DNA of 64,000 bases, from assembly GCA_947650285.1 (NCBI GenBank), contig CANTFL010000981.1, forward strand, positions 37,760 through 101,759, in the 5' to 3' direction. A program made the translations under genes and the position numbers. Shown piece after piece: positions 52,994 to 64,000 of the stretch. Position 1 is the stretch's first letter. Each line of letters opens with the position of its first letter. The notes under the pieces were generated by a model. It was not told where the DNA came from, did no database searches, and saw nothing but the letters and a program-made list of their open reading frames with translations. Source of the stretch: Hyaloperonospora brassicae. Lineage: Eukaryota; Oomycota; Peronosporomycetes; Peronosporales; Peronosporaceae.

Positions 52994-53294
52994 TGTAAAG
53001 ACCAACAGTACGCAAGAAACGTTAGACTATCTGTAGATTTAGAAAGAAGCTAAATTCATTCATTTGCATATATTGATCAAGACACAGAAATATGAGGGCT
53101 ACATCACTCCATTAAAGAATTAAGTGGTCATTCAGGAAGAGCATACGTCACCTTAACCGTCCGAAAAAACAGAAAAATCAGTAAGTAGGATATATGGAGT
53201 GAGGCCATACATGGACTTTTGAGTGGAAAGGGGCTTCTCCCTAGCCAGCCGTAGTGTAGATAGATAAACACTTCAAAAATGTCTTCATCCTTCA
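52994..53294 (+). repeat. 3' LTR of the retrotransposon
   Basis: 301 bp, from TGTAAAGACC to CCTTCA, with the expected TG and CA ends. Followed directly by GCCGA and then resumed GTPase-gene sequence. No strong polypurine tract is seen just upstream. Confidence 0.9.
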
Positions 53295-53982
53295 GCCGAC
53301 CAATAATGAGGGTAAAACAGTGGCTGGGAGATATGCTTGATGACGGATCGGCTAAGGTGCGAGCCCATTTGTAACAATAGCATATAGCTTCATTTGAGTT
53401 GAGTTTTTCTCGTTGCCAGCACAGGTGCGCTCGCTGTCAGCTTGGATGCATGCATTCCGTGGTACACACAGTTGAGATTAAACACGATTGCAGTACCAAC
53501 CACAAATGCCGTGGATTCTGTGAGTATGACGAATGCCAAGCTGGGCTACCACGAGAAGTGCCTGTGTGTTTTCGTCGGGCAGGCCATGAAGGAAAGTGCG
53601 AATGCAGTAAGGGAGACCACAGTTGTGGGAAAAAGTGCTCGCTGATTCAGGATCCGAACTGCGACAAAACTTGCTCCTTGTTAGCAGACCATCTCGGTGA
53701 CCATCGTTGTTCCGTTAAAGTGCATGTTTGTGGTGCTGGCTGCTCCGCAGCAACTTGCAAGAGCATTTGTTTGCTTGACGTGCAGCGGAAGCATTCGACC
53801 CACAAGTGTGCCGATGTGCGTTGTATCCATCCATGCCTGATGAAGTCATGCGAAGCGATGTGTTGCGAAAGAGACCACTTCCATGGCCAGGCGACTGAAT
53901 CTCGTGCGTTTGATATCGAAAGCGATATGTAACACGCAGCAGGTGTCAGTGAAAGCACTGGTGAAGCGGTGGTTCCTGCAAA
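53295..53982 (+). pseudogene. Partial second copy of the giant GTPase gene, right part
   Basis: Resumes exactly where the left part stopped, matching parent 29085 to about 29775 (end of the GTPase linker and start of the Cys/His-rich region). Stops interrupt it (TAA and TAG near 53372-53381, TAA at 53930), although the 177 codons from 53399 to 53932 are open. Similarity ends at about CCTGCAAAA (53982), after which the sequence is unrelated. Confidence 0.9.
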
Positions 53983-55959
53983 AAAATCGTGAGGTTTTTG
54001 CAGAAATTGAATGGTAAATGGTGTCATGAGGCTCAAATATTACCATGTAACTGGTAAGTTCTTGTTGCGTAATAGTACGTGGGTGTGCGCTCTCAAACGA
54101 AAACATTTACCGTATGGAAAGAGTAAATGAAGCATCTGAGCAAAGGTTGCTCGGAAGGAAAGACAAACAACGATGCATATGTAATGAACTCAAGCTTTGT
54201 AAAAGGACCCTCCCTATCAAACTTACACCAATCAAACTGCAAACCTGTAAATGCGGATTTTCACGCACCACTCATGCGCACGTCTAGCAGCGACTTATGT
54301 ATTACTCAGCTGATATCAGGGCCTATATTATCCAATTGTGAAGCAGTGCCAGACATTCCTCTAAAAGTAATATCCCAACAACTTTGACTCACCAGATTAA
54401 TTTTGATAAATATCAATATTTAAAATATTTTAAATATTGGCACAATTCGTGGCAATGTCATGATTTGGGTTCACCGCGATACATAACCTCCATAACCATC
54501 AGTTGATTAAAGGGCGTATCAACGGCTAATAGGAGAAAGAGTATAATCGTTTATTGCTCTGAAAATCAGAGCGCACATATCGGTCAACACCAACTCATTA
54601 TGACATTTGCACGGTCATAAAGTCAATGAATTGTGCGGCAGATGCTGTTGCATACGTGGCTGCAAGAATTTATGCATCTATACAGAGGGCAAGAGAAGGC
54701 TTAGCATCGGGTGTTTCAATTGCCTGATGCTGAACAGCCCTCAACCCCAATCATCGCATGATCAAGTGGTTAATGTACCACGTGCAGCCGATATACCCAC
54801 AGAGGCTGCTGCGGTAAGGTGTCCATGTCGCAAGATGTTAACAAGATAGAGGTTGTCTAGTCAGGATAGTTAAACCTATTGTCCGGCTCAAAAACAACAG
54901 CTCAATCTGCTAGTAAATTGCGATCTGCAAAGACTACGACGCCAAGTCCAAATTTGTATTTTCAGGTAATGACCGACTTGCGTCTCATTTAGTCCGAGTC
55001 GTCCGACAAACCCGAAGACTTGGCCCTGTACAAATCGATTACTATCGCCTGGTAACAAGGCGATTGTGCCACACAATGGTTTTGACATCGCAAAACTGCC
55101 GGTGACTTCGCTTCAAGCCATCGAACCATGGTGATTGACGGGATGATGACATCCTAAAATCGGTGATTCGTTTGGCACGACGCAGGAAGAGTAAGACCTC
55201 AACATCCTTCGCCCCGCTCTTGATAACAAACAGTGGATAAATTCACGGCGATTTATGGAGAAGTGATATGGATATTTCACTAAAAATACACTAGTTCTCT
55301 TTCATTTTTCTAAGGCTCTATCTACTGGACTTTAATTCGAATACAAGATCGATGAACATATATTTTACATTGACGTCTTTTTCATACATCAATGTTACCA
55401 CGGACACCATTGTCGAGGTGGTAGATCATTGATACTGGCCTGGAATCCTCATTAAGAAGGTGGAATCTATTTGGATGTGACACATAGATCAAAACTTTAA
55501 AGCTGCTAGCGAAAATTTTAAAAAAATGAACCGCCAATGCACCATACAAATTGCACCGACAAAGAATGAAGGCAAGCTTGTTCTGTCTCCCATTGAGCGA
55601 GAATTACCTGTATTACATTGACAATCTGCTCACGCCTTTATGAGGCCTACCTTCTATATTAGATTTACAAAAAAGGCGAGCATATCCTAAGGCATGTATG
55701 AAGTAATCGAGACCTTGTGGATCTGAAACGTTTCGGGCGTTCGTTCTCTAAACGTGTCTACCGATACAGCGCGTGGATCTCGCCAAACGGGTCGACGAGG
55801 CCGATATCGTCAACTATTACCTGGAAGAGTTTCCCCTATCTGTGTTACGAAGGTGGATATCCACGCTATCGGATAAAATAGCTTGTCCGAACCTTTTACA
55901 CATCGCGGTAGGTTAACTTACACCCCAGTAGAAAGTGGAGGCCACCGCGCGAGTCCAGC
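53983..55959. other. No recognisable gene
   Basis: AT-rich, with short open stretches on both strands (plus 54127-54387, minus 55088-54888), none with a known motif. Confidence 0.4.
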
Positions 55960-56330
55960 TAAAGATGTGATGGAGGAGGTAATACCTGCTCTAGACCATT
56001 CGCCGGACCATCTCAATGTGCACGAGATGGATGACGCCTTTGATAAATTCTGCGGAAATTTGTATCACGAGTGGGACACGCGTCACTCCTTTACCGACAC
56101 TCCTCGGAGAACCCGCGACGATCGTAAGAAGGATGGTGATGATTTTGCTGTCGCATAGTTCCAAAACAAACGATACATTCGTCATCTAATATATCTGTTA
56201 AAAGCTCGTAGCTAGATTTTTTCCAATTGAATGGAATGATCTAAGCGGTGTGCGACCAAGCGAAACAGTTGGATCGCGAATGCAAAAATGAGATGAAGAT
56301 TATGAAGCGTGAAGGCTATCTTCATCGTTA
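55960..56330 (+). pseudogene. Fragment of an unidentified repeat-family protein
   Basis: The plus frame reads MEEVIPALDHSPDHLNVHEM then FDKFCGNLYHEWDTRHSF, ends at TAG (56156-56158), and continues in the same frame as FQNKRYIRHL before further stops. Continuity of protein-like sequence across a stop suggests decay of a longer coding region, perhaps retroelement-derived. Not identified. Confidence 0.4.
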
Positions 56331-56726
56331 ATGGGTTTAGTACTGACAAAACAGGCAGAGGTGCCCCACGCAAAGCTTAATCTGCGTGCGCATCCTATAT
56401 GGCAGCTCATGAGTTTATGTGTTGCCTTGTCGACGCAATACACAAAATGGAACGATGTATCGGGGAAGTAATCGTTTACTGTCTGCGTGGGTCACACCTC
56501 TTCCAAAAAAATCACTGTAACTATATAGACAAGTTCGTTTTCGTTTCATGATAGAACATACACCCTTCCATTCTCATCAGCATTATGTTTTGGTAAGCCT
56601 GCCGCGTCAGCGAGATAATATAAACAAAATATACCACTGCTTCTCGAACCAGCGATGTTTTTCTGCTGACTCGACTTCGTTTTTTTCAGTGCGCCTTGTG
56701 CGCACTGCAGAGATTGTTTCAGGCTT

Positions 56727-56828
56727 TCTTCCTCTTCTTCTTCTTCTTCTTCTTCTTCTTCTTCTTCTTCTTCTTCTTCTTCGTCTTCTTCTTCTTCTTC
56801 TTCTTCTTCTTCTTCTTCTATATATATA
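56727..56828. repeat. CTT microsatellite with TA tail
   Basis: About 30 copies of CTT with one G interruption (56727-56818), then (TA)5. The long poly-Leu and poly-Arg frames across it come from the repeat. Confidence 0.95.
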
Positions 56829-56979
56829 GGGTATCTTGTACCTCGCTGGGATAGTGATTGACGATGCTGAAAATGCCAATATCTTCCTCATTATCTCTGT
56901 CAGCAATATCATCGATATGGCTGGGTTTCTCTTCCTTAATTACAGCTGTAGTCGAAGTCGTTTGCTTTCGCGTCAAAAA

Positions 56980-59312
56980 TCACCTCGAAGAGTGATAAGA
57001 AAGAGTCATAATCGCTGCTCGAGATATCTGCCACCCCAAATTCCGAGCTGGAAGGTCGGGAATTAGGAATGGCGCAAACCATTTACGGAGAACGGTTTTG
57101 TCGTAGTTAATGTATTCACCAAGCAGTTGATGGTAAACCATTACATCGGTCATAATCACAATAACACGTGAGCGAGTGAAAATACCCTCGAAGTTTTCTT
57201 CGAGGCCTCGAGTGGAATGTTGTGCCTGCCGATCCGTTTTCGGATGATTAGAAAAAATAACCGTTAACTCTATTCCAAAAGAACAGAACACGGATTGCCA
57301 AGCGAGATCGTGAAATGAGAATTACTGCCAGAAACGAGTTCACTGGGATAATCATAGATTCGAGGTTTTTGTGTCGAATAAGACACGAACACAGCCCTTG
57401 ATTAAGATAGACTTAAAGAGATTATAAAGATGCACCATATTGCGAATACGATGAACGAAGACAAAAATACAAGTATTCTTGTGATCATTTTTTGAAAAAT
57501 ACAATGACGAAGTCCATTGATACGGGGATCCGGAATTCTGCCGGAATTGGTAGCGGCTGCAACGGTGCACGGAATGAAGGGCTACAAGTAACTCGTTACC
57601 GGGTCTCACAATCGATTATGTCTTTGCAAATGATATGACACTGGCGGATCTAATAAAAGTCGCGACCCACTTTGAGATAAGTCTTCCAACGGCCACAATA
57701 GCAACTTATTGGATCATCGTGACTATTACACATGATGTGCTAGCGCAAATCATTATGAATTGTTATAAAGACACGTAGTATGCCGCTGGATATTGATATA
57801 CGCACGCGGTGAAGCATGTGGCCGAACTCGGTAATACACACAGAGCCTAATCAAATTCTGCTAATGTCTAGGCGAATTTTCATTTTAATGACAGGCGATG
57901 CATAACTTCTTTTCACAAATAACGTTTTTTTCTACACTAAGTTCATATTATAATGCTACAGGTTTGAGCTCTTTGAAAGGTCTAACCAAACAGCTAACAA
58001 CACGAGATGACGACAGCAATGCAACGCATGTCCCTTATTTAAAGTTTGTCAGAAATAAGCAGCAGTTGGTAAGGTTCTTTACGTAGGATCGATTTTCGCC
58101 ACATGCTATAACTCTCGCGTAGACTCGCGTCTTTTAAATTTAATTTTGCGACAATGATTTTAAAAGGAGTGCTTAAAGCGTTGTACAGAATCTATAAAAG
58201 ATTAATATATTGGCACAATCTTCATCGGATTGATACGCCGCTAGCAACCTTTTCAAGACTTGCTGGAACGCCACGATATTCCACCGTCGCACAAGTCCCA
58301 TATCGTTTTCATGTTTGTTTTTCACGTCGTTCAGCAAAATCGACGGAGGGATGTTGCTAGTCAGCACGGTAACAAAGGGTTTATCCTCACTGTCGAATGA
58401 CACAACCGTCTCTGATCGAGGCCGACCTGGTAAATCATCAGCGACGATGATTTTTTTTTGAGTTAACTTCCGCGGAGATATATTGGCCCGCAAAGAACGA
58501 CAGCCACCTCATGATGGTTTGCGATAGGCTAGGAATGTTTAAGGTCGCTTGTATGATTGCATGTTCCGTATGAACAATGAAGGATCGATCTCGTGAGATA
58601 CAGACGTGCACCTTATCCAGTGCATAATCTCTAGAAAATGGTTCCTTATCATGTACTAGATATTTGCGCAAAATGGGTTGCAGCTGACGCTACAGATCGC
58701 AGACGACGCGCTCCGCATCGTCTGTGTTATATTTCATAAATACATAGCCTATTTTAGAGTCGCTGGCGTAACAAACCTCGTGAAATAGTCCATCTTGGTA
58801 GTCGTTAGTCAACACAGTCGAGAGAATCAGGATCTTCATGATGCCTTGGAAGGAGTGCCGATGCTCAGCTCTCCACAATACTTCTTGTGTCATTTCACGA
58901 GAGATGTACCGTTATTTCGGCGTAGTTGCGTCAATTCTTTTCATTTTCTTTCACAAATAGAGAGTGCACGGTCATCTCGGCGTAGTTGCGTAAGTACTTG
59001 TGCAAGTACGTCGCTAAACCAATAGTCATAAGAAGTTCCTCAACATCGACTGACACGGGGTAGTCGGTAAACTACTCAGTATATAGGGATCAGTGCGTAC
59101 GTCTTTTTACTGACGATGCACCCAATGCGTGGTACTTTGCTAGCCAAATATCGATTTGATAAGGTTGTCAGACATCCTATGCTAGCGCAAAATGTAAGGA
59201 CCTTTCGGTCATGAAGTCGATGGACTTTCACGTCTAACTTTCCATTCTTTGCCCGGAAATGAATGAACACATGGTCAAAGTAACTTGGTTCGAAATCTCG
59301 CAATATCAACAA
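56980..59312 (-). mobile_element. Decayed Ty3/gypsy pol fragments, element 2
   Basis: On the minus strand, from high to low coordinates: a reverse-transcriptase tail (59312-59076, VPRIGCIVSKK); the RT/RNase H linker and RNase H (58893-58690; 58671-58438, KYLVHDKEPFSRDYALDK and PSLSQTIMRWLSFFAG), then ADDLPGRP; and integrase (57609-57352, DHKNTCIFVFVHRIRNMVHL, and 57291-56980, FSNHPKTDRQ). The order is that of gypsy pol. All parts are broken by stops or shifts. No LTRs were located. Confidence 0.75.
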
Positions 59313-59410
59313 TCAATTTGTCACACGTCTGTTGAATGTGGTAGGGGCATTACTTAGCCCATATTACATAATTATCCACTCTTATGGCAATCCACTGAGC
59401 TTATTTACTA

Positions 59411-59436
59411 GCGTGAACGGTATATCCCGTTCACGC
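59411..59436. repeat. Inverted repeat with perfect 10-bp arms
   Basis: GCGTGAACGG, 6-base spacer, CCGTTCACGC. Its form resembles the TGTAACGGG/CCCGTTACA palindrome at 45075. Confidence 0.75.
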
Positions 59437-61859
59437 GAAATGATCTGATAGGAACCGTCCGTCAGACTCGTAGACGAAACGATGGTACCCTAATACATAC
59501 CAATTATAATTACGTCTTTTTCAGTGTCGGCGTTTGATCCTATACCGTTGCAACTTCAACTTGTTAAAGACATGCACTATATGCCATAGTCATGTGCCTT
59601 TTCGCACGCATATGCTCAATAAGTCATGATAATAAGTTTGTATATTTTCAAGTGGCCCGCTGCTAAACGATCGGTAAAAATTTTGTCGATAACAATTACT
59701 CGATCAAGAGCAGCAACCACTGCTACCGTACATGATGCCTTACTTCGAATCGGGTTTTATTCTGATTTTATTTCGAGTGCCTTCATCCTTGGTCAACTCG
59801 CACGGCACGAATTTAGAGGTTGCAACATGTGATATCATCAAATTATCGTAATATATATACATATATTATAAATGACTTTCTGTATTAGGACATGTAAATC
59901 CCTATCCGAGTCTTCTTATCATAGAGAAATTAGTCCACTGATGAGCTGCTGAGAATATGTTCGTATTCAATATCTAATACTGACGATCGGTGATGGTGAC
60001 GCACTCGACCTATGCGACGAGTGCGATGATCGGATTGAATTTGCCAATACAAAGATCTTGCGCGACTACCATTTGGTTTGAGCGTCGGCAATAGATCCGA
60101 TTCCGAATTTCCGTTGGAGCTAATCAGATCCGGTTTACGAGCGCCGACACTTGATCCGTCGTTCATTCAAGCATTTAATGTCTCCTTTTTTTCTTAGAAA
60201 TGATTCGCTCATGTTTCGGGGGACTTATTCCCTTAATTTTTTAGTTTTGAGGATGTCGACATTTTATTGAATGAGGAATTATATCATTAACGTCTCATAT
60301 CTGTGGTAGCGCTACCGTAGTTGGGCCTTCAACGGTTTCTTTTCGATAGACTGGGGATTACCACGTTGTTGTGGATGAGCGGGGTTCACGAAATAGCTGA
60401 TGTGGTCCCGCCTCTCCACTGGCTCCCTGACGACCGACTATTAGAGGAGGACTCCGTTTACGTGCTAGATTCCTTTCTCACCCTTTGTAAACGTTGGTAG
60501 GGCGGGCTGCACTCTTCTCGGTGGACCCGTGTTAAGCTAAACTTGACCGTATTTGGGACTGGTGTGATCGAGTGGAAGCCTTCACTCTATCACAGATTAC
60601 TTGTAGGTACTTAATGTAAGCTACCTAGATCTCATCGAGATCGCCTTGTCCAATATATAAATCTTGATCTGCTTGACATTATGACCACTTGAGTCGTTTC
60701 GCGATATCGACCACCCTTGATTTCGTGTTGCGCTCTATCGAAACTGACTTGATGTTTGTGAGAGTCCTAACCGCATCTGACCAACCAATTCCGGTACAAC
60801 ACTTGTACTAAAGAGAGGCTCAACTCTTGATGGCTTGGGGAGGACAAAGATCCATTTCGGAAGATATGATACGTATCTTTTCAAGTACATTGAACTCCGT
60901 TTGAGATTAGCCAAACAAATTTCTAAAGCAACGACCTAGCCTATCTATGCAAAAGGCACTCGCCGCGATTCATCCAATGAATCAATCTGTCTTTTTTAAA
61001 TCTTAGGCTCCTTGATTTATTTTCTACCCCTGACTCAGGTCAGGATCGGATCCACTATCGGATCGAATTCACTCTCGGATTGGATCCATCTTCCGATCAG
61101 ATCCGATAGTCGTGATCGACCCTTCCGAACCTCGCCCCTCGTCCGAATGCTCACAGTAGCCATTCTTCAGTTTATTTCTCAATCCATTCTCCAATCTCAC
61201 TTCTACTTATTTTCCCTCATGTACAATTGGATTTGACGTCCTAATAGTTGACTTCTAGACCAATAGCCATGTTTCGGACCACTCGACTTATTCGAGTAGA
61301 TAACCTCTAAAATTATCTACTTTCAGAAACAGCTTTCAGCAGCTCGCTTTCCAATGTAGGGGTCAACTACTCTTATGTCTTGTGAAGTCGTGGCTAACGG
61401 TTGGACCACGAGCGAAGTCATCGCTATCACTCGTAGAATATCTAAGCGCTTGTGAACACTTCGAGAAGTTCATTAGATTGCCATCTGATGAACAAGTTGC
61501 AGGCATTTTTACGTATCAATGTAGCCAGCTGATCTATGGCCCGTATGTTCTGAGACTTAATAGTCCAAGGATGACATCACATATGTCAACCAAGTCCAAT
61601 ACGAAAAATATTATCGTTCTGCTCTGCTCTAACGTGTAATGGATCTCCACTATACATATCTTTAATATTGTAGATGCGCCTTTTGCAAGGTATACCTTCA
61701 TCCTAGTGAGAGGAATTCCGCGCTCAACGAACTGGTGTCGAATGAAACTATTTGCATATTCACATTCAATACAGGCTCAAAGTGACACAACCTTACTCAC
61801 ATAGTTCTTCAAGGCTCTGAGAGATACCTCATCACACTTTGGCTTAACTATGTGATGAA
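59437..61859. other. No intact gene between two gypsy relics
   Basis: Short open stretches only. It may include the gag end of element 2 (minus 60166-59930 is an unrecognised polar stretch) and the 3' end of element 3. Confidence 0.35.
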
Positions 61860-63861
61860 CAAGAGCCAAAAAGGTTTTTACTCAAGCGAACCCCCCTTAT
61901 CCCGGGAATACGTAGGTGGCGTATGCCATTCACGTAGAACGGTTTATGCGTTGTAGACGCATGCACGGAGTTGCTGATGGCAAATTCGACCATCGGCGAG
62001 AACTAACCTTAACTCAAAAACGAGTGGGCGTACTCGCGACGGGTTTATTCGAGGATGCGTTTGGCACATTCTGTCCGACCATCTGTTTCAGGATATTCAG
62101 AGGTTGACATTTTGACCGTGTTCCCAATGTGCGGAACACGGATTGTCAAAACTCCGCCATGAACCGAAGGTCACGGTCGGACACGAGTTCACGGGGTAAT
62201 CCATAGAGTCGAAACGCCGTGTCAATGAAAACACGCGCACTTGCGTGGGCGTTGATCGTCTCTAAAATTGCAGCAAGATGAACCATCTTACTGAAATGGT
62301 CCACAAACACAAGAATACCATTATTCTTGTGAGCGTCTTCGGGGAACCCGAAGACGAAGTCCACTAAACGGACTACCAGCACTATTCCGGGACAGGAAGA
62401 GGCTGTAAAGGTGCATAAGAAGAAGGAATAGGCTTCACCTGTTGACAAACCTCGCAAGCACGAATGTACTTGCGCACAAATTGATCTTGGCGGGGCTTGT
62501 AAGGTGTAAAATATCACAATTGGTCACGCCATCCCATGGCATGCATATTTTAACATACTTTGCGTCGAATACTTGAAGGCAACCGCCATACCCTGATGCT
62601 ATTCACGACTCAAAAGTCAGTACACCTGTGGCATTTACGCGTATCTATGGGTTATGATGGGTCGGGAGTTTAGAAGGTTCTCGTTTGCCCTGTGTAATAT
62701 AATTTAACCCAAAACATCTCAATAAGTTAGATAATCGCTGTGCTCTTGATAATTATCTGTGAGACGTACATAAGTACCCGCTTTCAAATATCCGAATTAG
62801 ATCCCGAGTTACATTCGCTAGCAAAGCCAGCATTCTTTACAGTGGGAAAGTAGCACACAATGACTGTGTGTTGGGATCAACCTGTATTTAAGGGTCCGAA
62901 AAATGCTTGACGTTGATAAATCAGCAGAACGCTCTACTTTTAGAGAACCAGACCATTATTTTGACGGCCCGTCTCGTTGTTTACATCACACAACAACGTC
63001 AAACCGCATATCGGGCCCTTTCTGACGGGCGTTTGTACGGTCGTACATGATACGGGGTGGGTACTACTTTCGTAGGTGTGGTGACCTATCTCTTGACAGC
63101 GATTTCATTTCTAGAATCGTATTTTTCCTGGAGAGCGTTGAAGCTCGCTCTTCAAGTAGCAGAGATCCGTCGGTTTCAGACCTCCTAATTCCTGAAGTCT
63201 CGATGCACGAGATGCGAACGAATTAGTTTGAACCTGTCTCAAACTGAAAAGTTTCCAATTCCACCACTGAGATCGCTTGTTCTAGCAAATCCAGTTCGAG
63301 GCGGAATAGCTGGATCTTGAAGGGGCCACTTATAAGATCCTGGTAAAACACAATGATTTTAGTGTGTTCATCAATCGGGTTGACAGTAATGCAACTCGAG
63401 AGGCATTGAAAGTGCCACGGATAAGTGTGCACATCGAGTTTACCCTGCCTGAGTTTTAGAAACGCAGCACAAGCCCTTAACTCGGCTCGTTGAGGCTCAA
63501 AAATTTGTCGGAGTCGGGTCATAAAGACCTCAAGCGACTCAATTATATATGGTTTGATAAGCTTGAGGTTAAAAGCCCAAGCCTTGGCTCGGCCAGCCAA
63601 TTTGGATTGGGAGAAAAGGACTTGCCTTCGTCGTCGACGAAGCGACGAGCCCTGATGGCGTCATTAACTCGACGAACTACCTGAACCAATAAATTTCTTG
63701 AATCTTTTGTACTTGGAGGTACCAGTCTTAAGCCTTTCTGGTCGATGTACATGTGTCGATCTACCCACAGCAGCATCAAAATACTGCTTTCTTAACAGCT
63801 CGGCTTTTTAGTACCTTGTTCTCTCAACCGTTCTGCCTTGTGAGATCCTTACAACCGAGGT
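61860..63861 (-). mobile_element. Decayed Ty3/gypsy element 3: gag and integrase, RT missing
   Basis: On the minus strand, a gag capsid-like segment at 63600-63223 (LAGRAKAWAFNLKL-type start, IFEPQRAELRACAAFLKLRQ, LFRLELDLLEQAISV) is followed only 700 bp later by integrase at 62517-61860 (NNGILVFVDHFSKMVHLAAI, FIDTAFRLYGLPRELVSDRD, SEYPETDGRTE, MVEFAISNSVHAST). Protease, reverse transcriptase and RNase H, normally more than 2 kb, are absent from the gap, so the element carries a large internal deletion. The integrase is broken by stops; the first 123 codons are open. Confidence 0.8.
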
Positions 63862-64000
63862 AATGTAACGGGGTTACACGTCGGCTGGTAGTCGACGATA
63901 GGTGTGGTGCACACAAGAGAGGGGGGTACCCTATAAAGTAATTTTAGAACACAGTGAGTGTATCAATTGTTGAAGACCGATGTCTGTCATCAATTGATTG
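63862..64000 (-). repeat. Probable LTR end of element 3 (cut by window end)
   Basis: The plus strand begins TGTAACGGGG here, i.e. the minus-strand element would have an LTR ending CCCCGTTACA directly upstream of its leader and gag. The second LTR and the outer end are not visible. Confidence 0.4.

Larger units (their letters stand above)
47527..53294 (+). mobile_element. Ty3/gypsy-type LTR retrotransposon, decayed, 5.77 kb
   Basis: Bounded by two direct repeats of about 300 bp and a 5-bp target duplication. Two bases after the left LTR lies a primer-binding site starting TGGTAGCGC, matching the 3' end of initiator methionine tRNA as in yeast Ty1. Internal plus-strand fragments run in gypsy order: a gag-like segment at about 48900-49290 (STCRKLAEYVARFRKVTMQM); reverse transcriptase at about 49980-50960 (PPDELPPHW, LLPRIDN, SAGYHQMRFHP, FVGLAGYYHRFIFQFAHI); RNase H at about 51100-51300 (HERYWLVHEKELFTIILGLD); and integrase at about 51540-52100 (MDFISELFTSEGLDEIMAVV). 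All are broken by stops and frameshifts, so it cannot be autonomous. Confidence 0.9.

Noticed and set aside
53442..53645. Second-frame ORF inside the right part of the GTPase duplicate
   Set aside because: The same shadow frame occurs in the parent gene at about 29232-29474, so it is inherited overlap, not a gene.
56607..56912. Arginine-rich ORF on the minus strand and leucine-rich ORF on the plus strand
   Set aside because: Both are translations of the CTT microsatellite.

Overview
The window is nuclear DNA from an oomycete, most likely a Peronosporales species (Phytophthora or a downy mildew). The evidence is: short GT-AG introns of about 58-172 bp in otherwise compact genes; conserved eukaryotic housekeeping genes packed tail to tail on both strands; and a sharp switch near 31 kb from gene-dense, GC-richer DNA to AT-richer DNA full of decayed Ty3/gypsy retroelements and a Crypton-like tyrosine recombinase relic. 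Genus and species cannot be fixed from the sequence alone.

Gene-dense half (1-31.2 kb), in order: the 5' end of DNA topoisomerase II (-); a three-exon LYR-motif protein (-) divergent from a YCII-domain protein (+); a two-exon S10 serine carboxypeptidase with a membrane anchor (-); the four-exon exosome subunit RRP43/EXOSC8 (-); a kinase-domain protein with an S/T-P-rich N-terminus (+); a candidate 45-residue spliced microprotein (+); a secreted Asp/Lys-rich low-complexity protein (-); a small unknown ORF (+); about 4 kb without a recognisable intact gene; an eIF2B-gamma-like nucleotidyltransferase protein (+); a four-exon ER thioredoxin/PDI protein (-); the mitochondrial assembly factor COA5/PET191 with an apparent GC-AG intron (+); a 505-residue unknown helical protein (-); a mitochondrial-type glycyl-tRNA synthetase (+); and a giant protein of about 2,120 residues (+) joining a GBP-like large GTPase domain, a Cys/His-rich region and a C-terminal von Willebrand A domain. 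Several products point to mitochondria (LYR, COA5, GlyRS) or the secretory pathway (carboxypeptidase, PDI, secreted low-complexity protein), but nothing suggests an operon-like functional unit.

Gene-sparse half (31.2-64 kb): relics and repeats. It holds a candidate secreted 12-cysteine protein at 34.9-35.2 kb, two minisatellites (15-bp and 48-bp periods), a frameshifted Crypton-like recombinase, and an RNase H relic. It also holds a truncated second copy of the giant GTPase gene (46.5-54.0 kb) split by a 5.77-kb LTR retrotransposon with about 300-bp LTRs and a GCCGA target duplication. Two further decayed Ty3/gypsy elements lie on the minus strand between 57 and 64 kb.

The most noteworthy observations are the giant GTPase-vWA architecture with its nested duplicate, the GC-AG intron of COA5, the cysteine-rich secreted candidate, and the spliced microprotein. 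Exon boundaries were inferred by eye from splice consensus and reading phase and have no transcript support.
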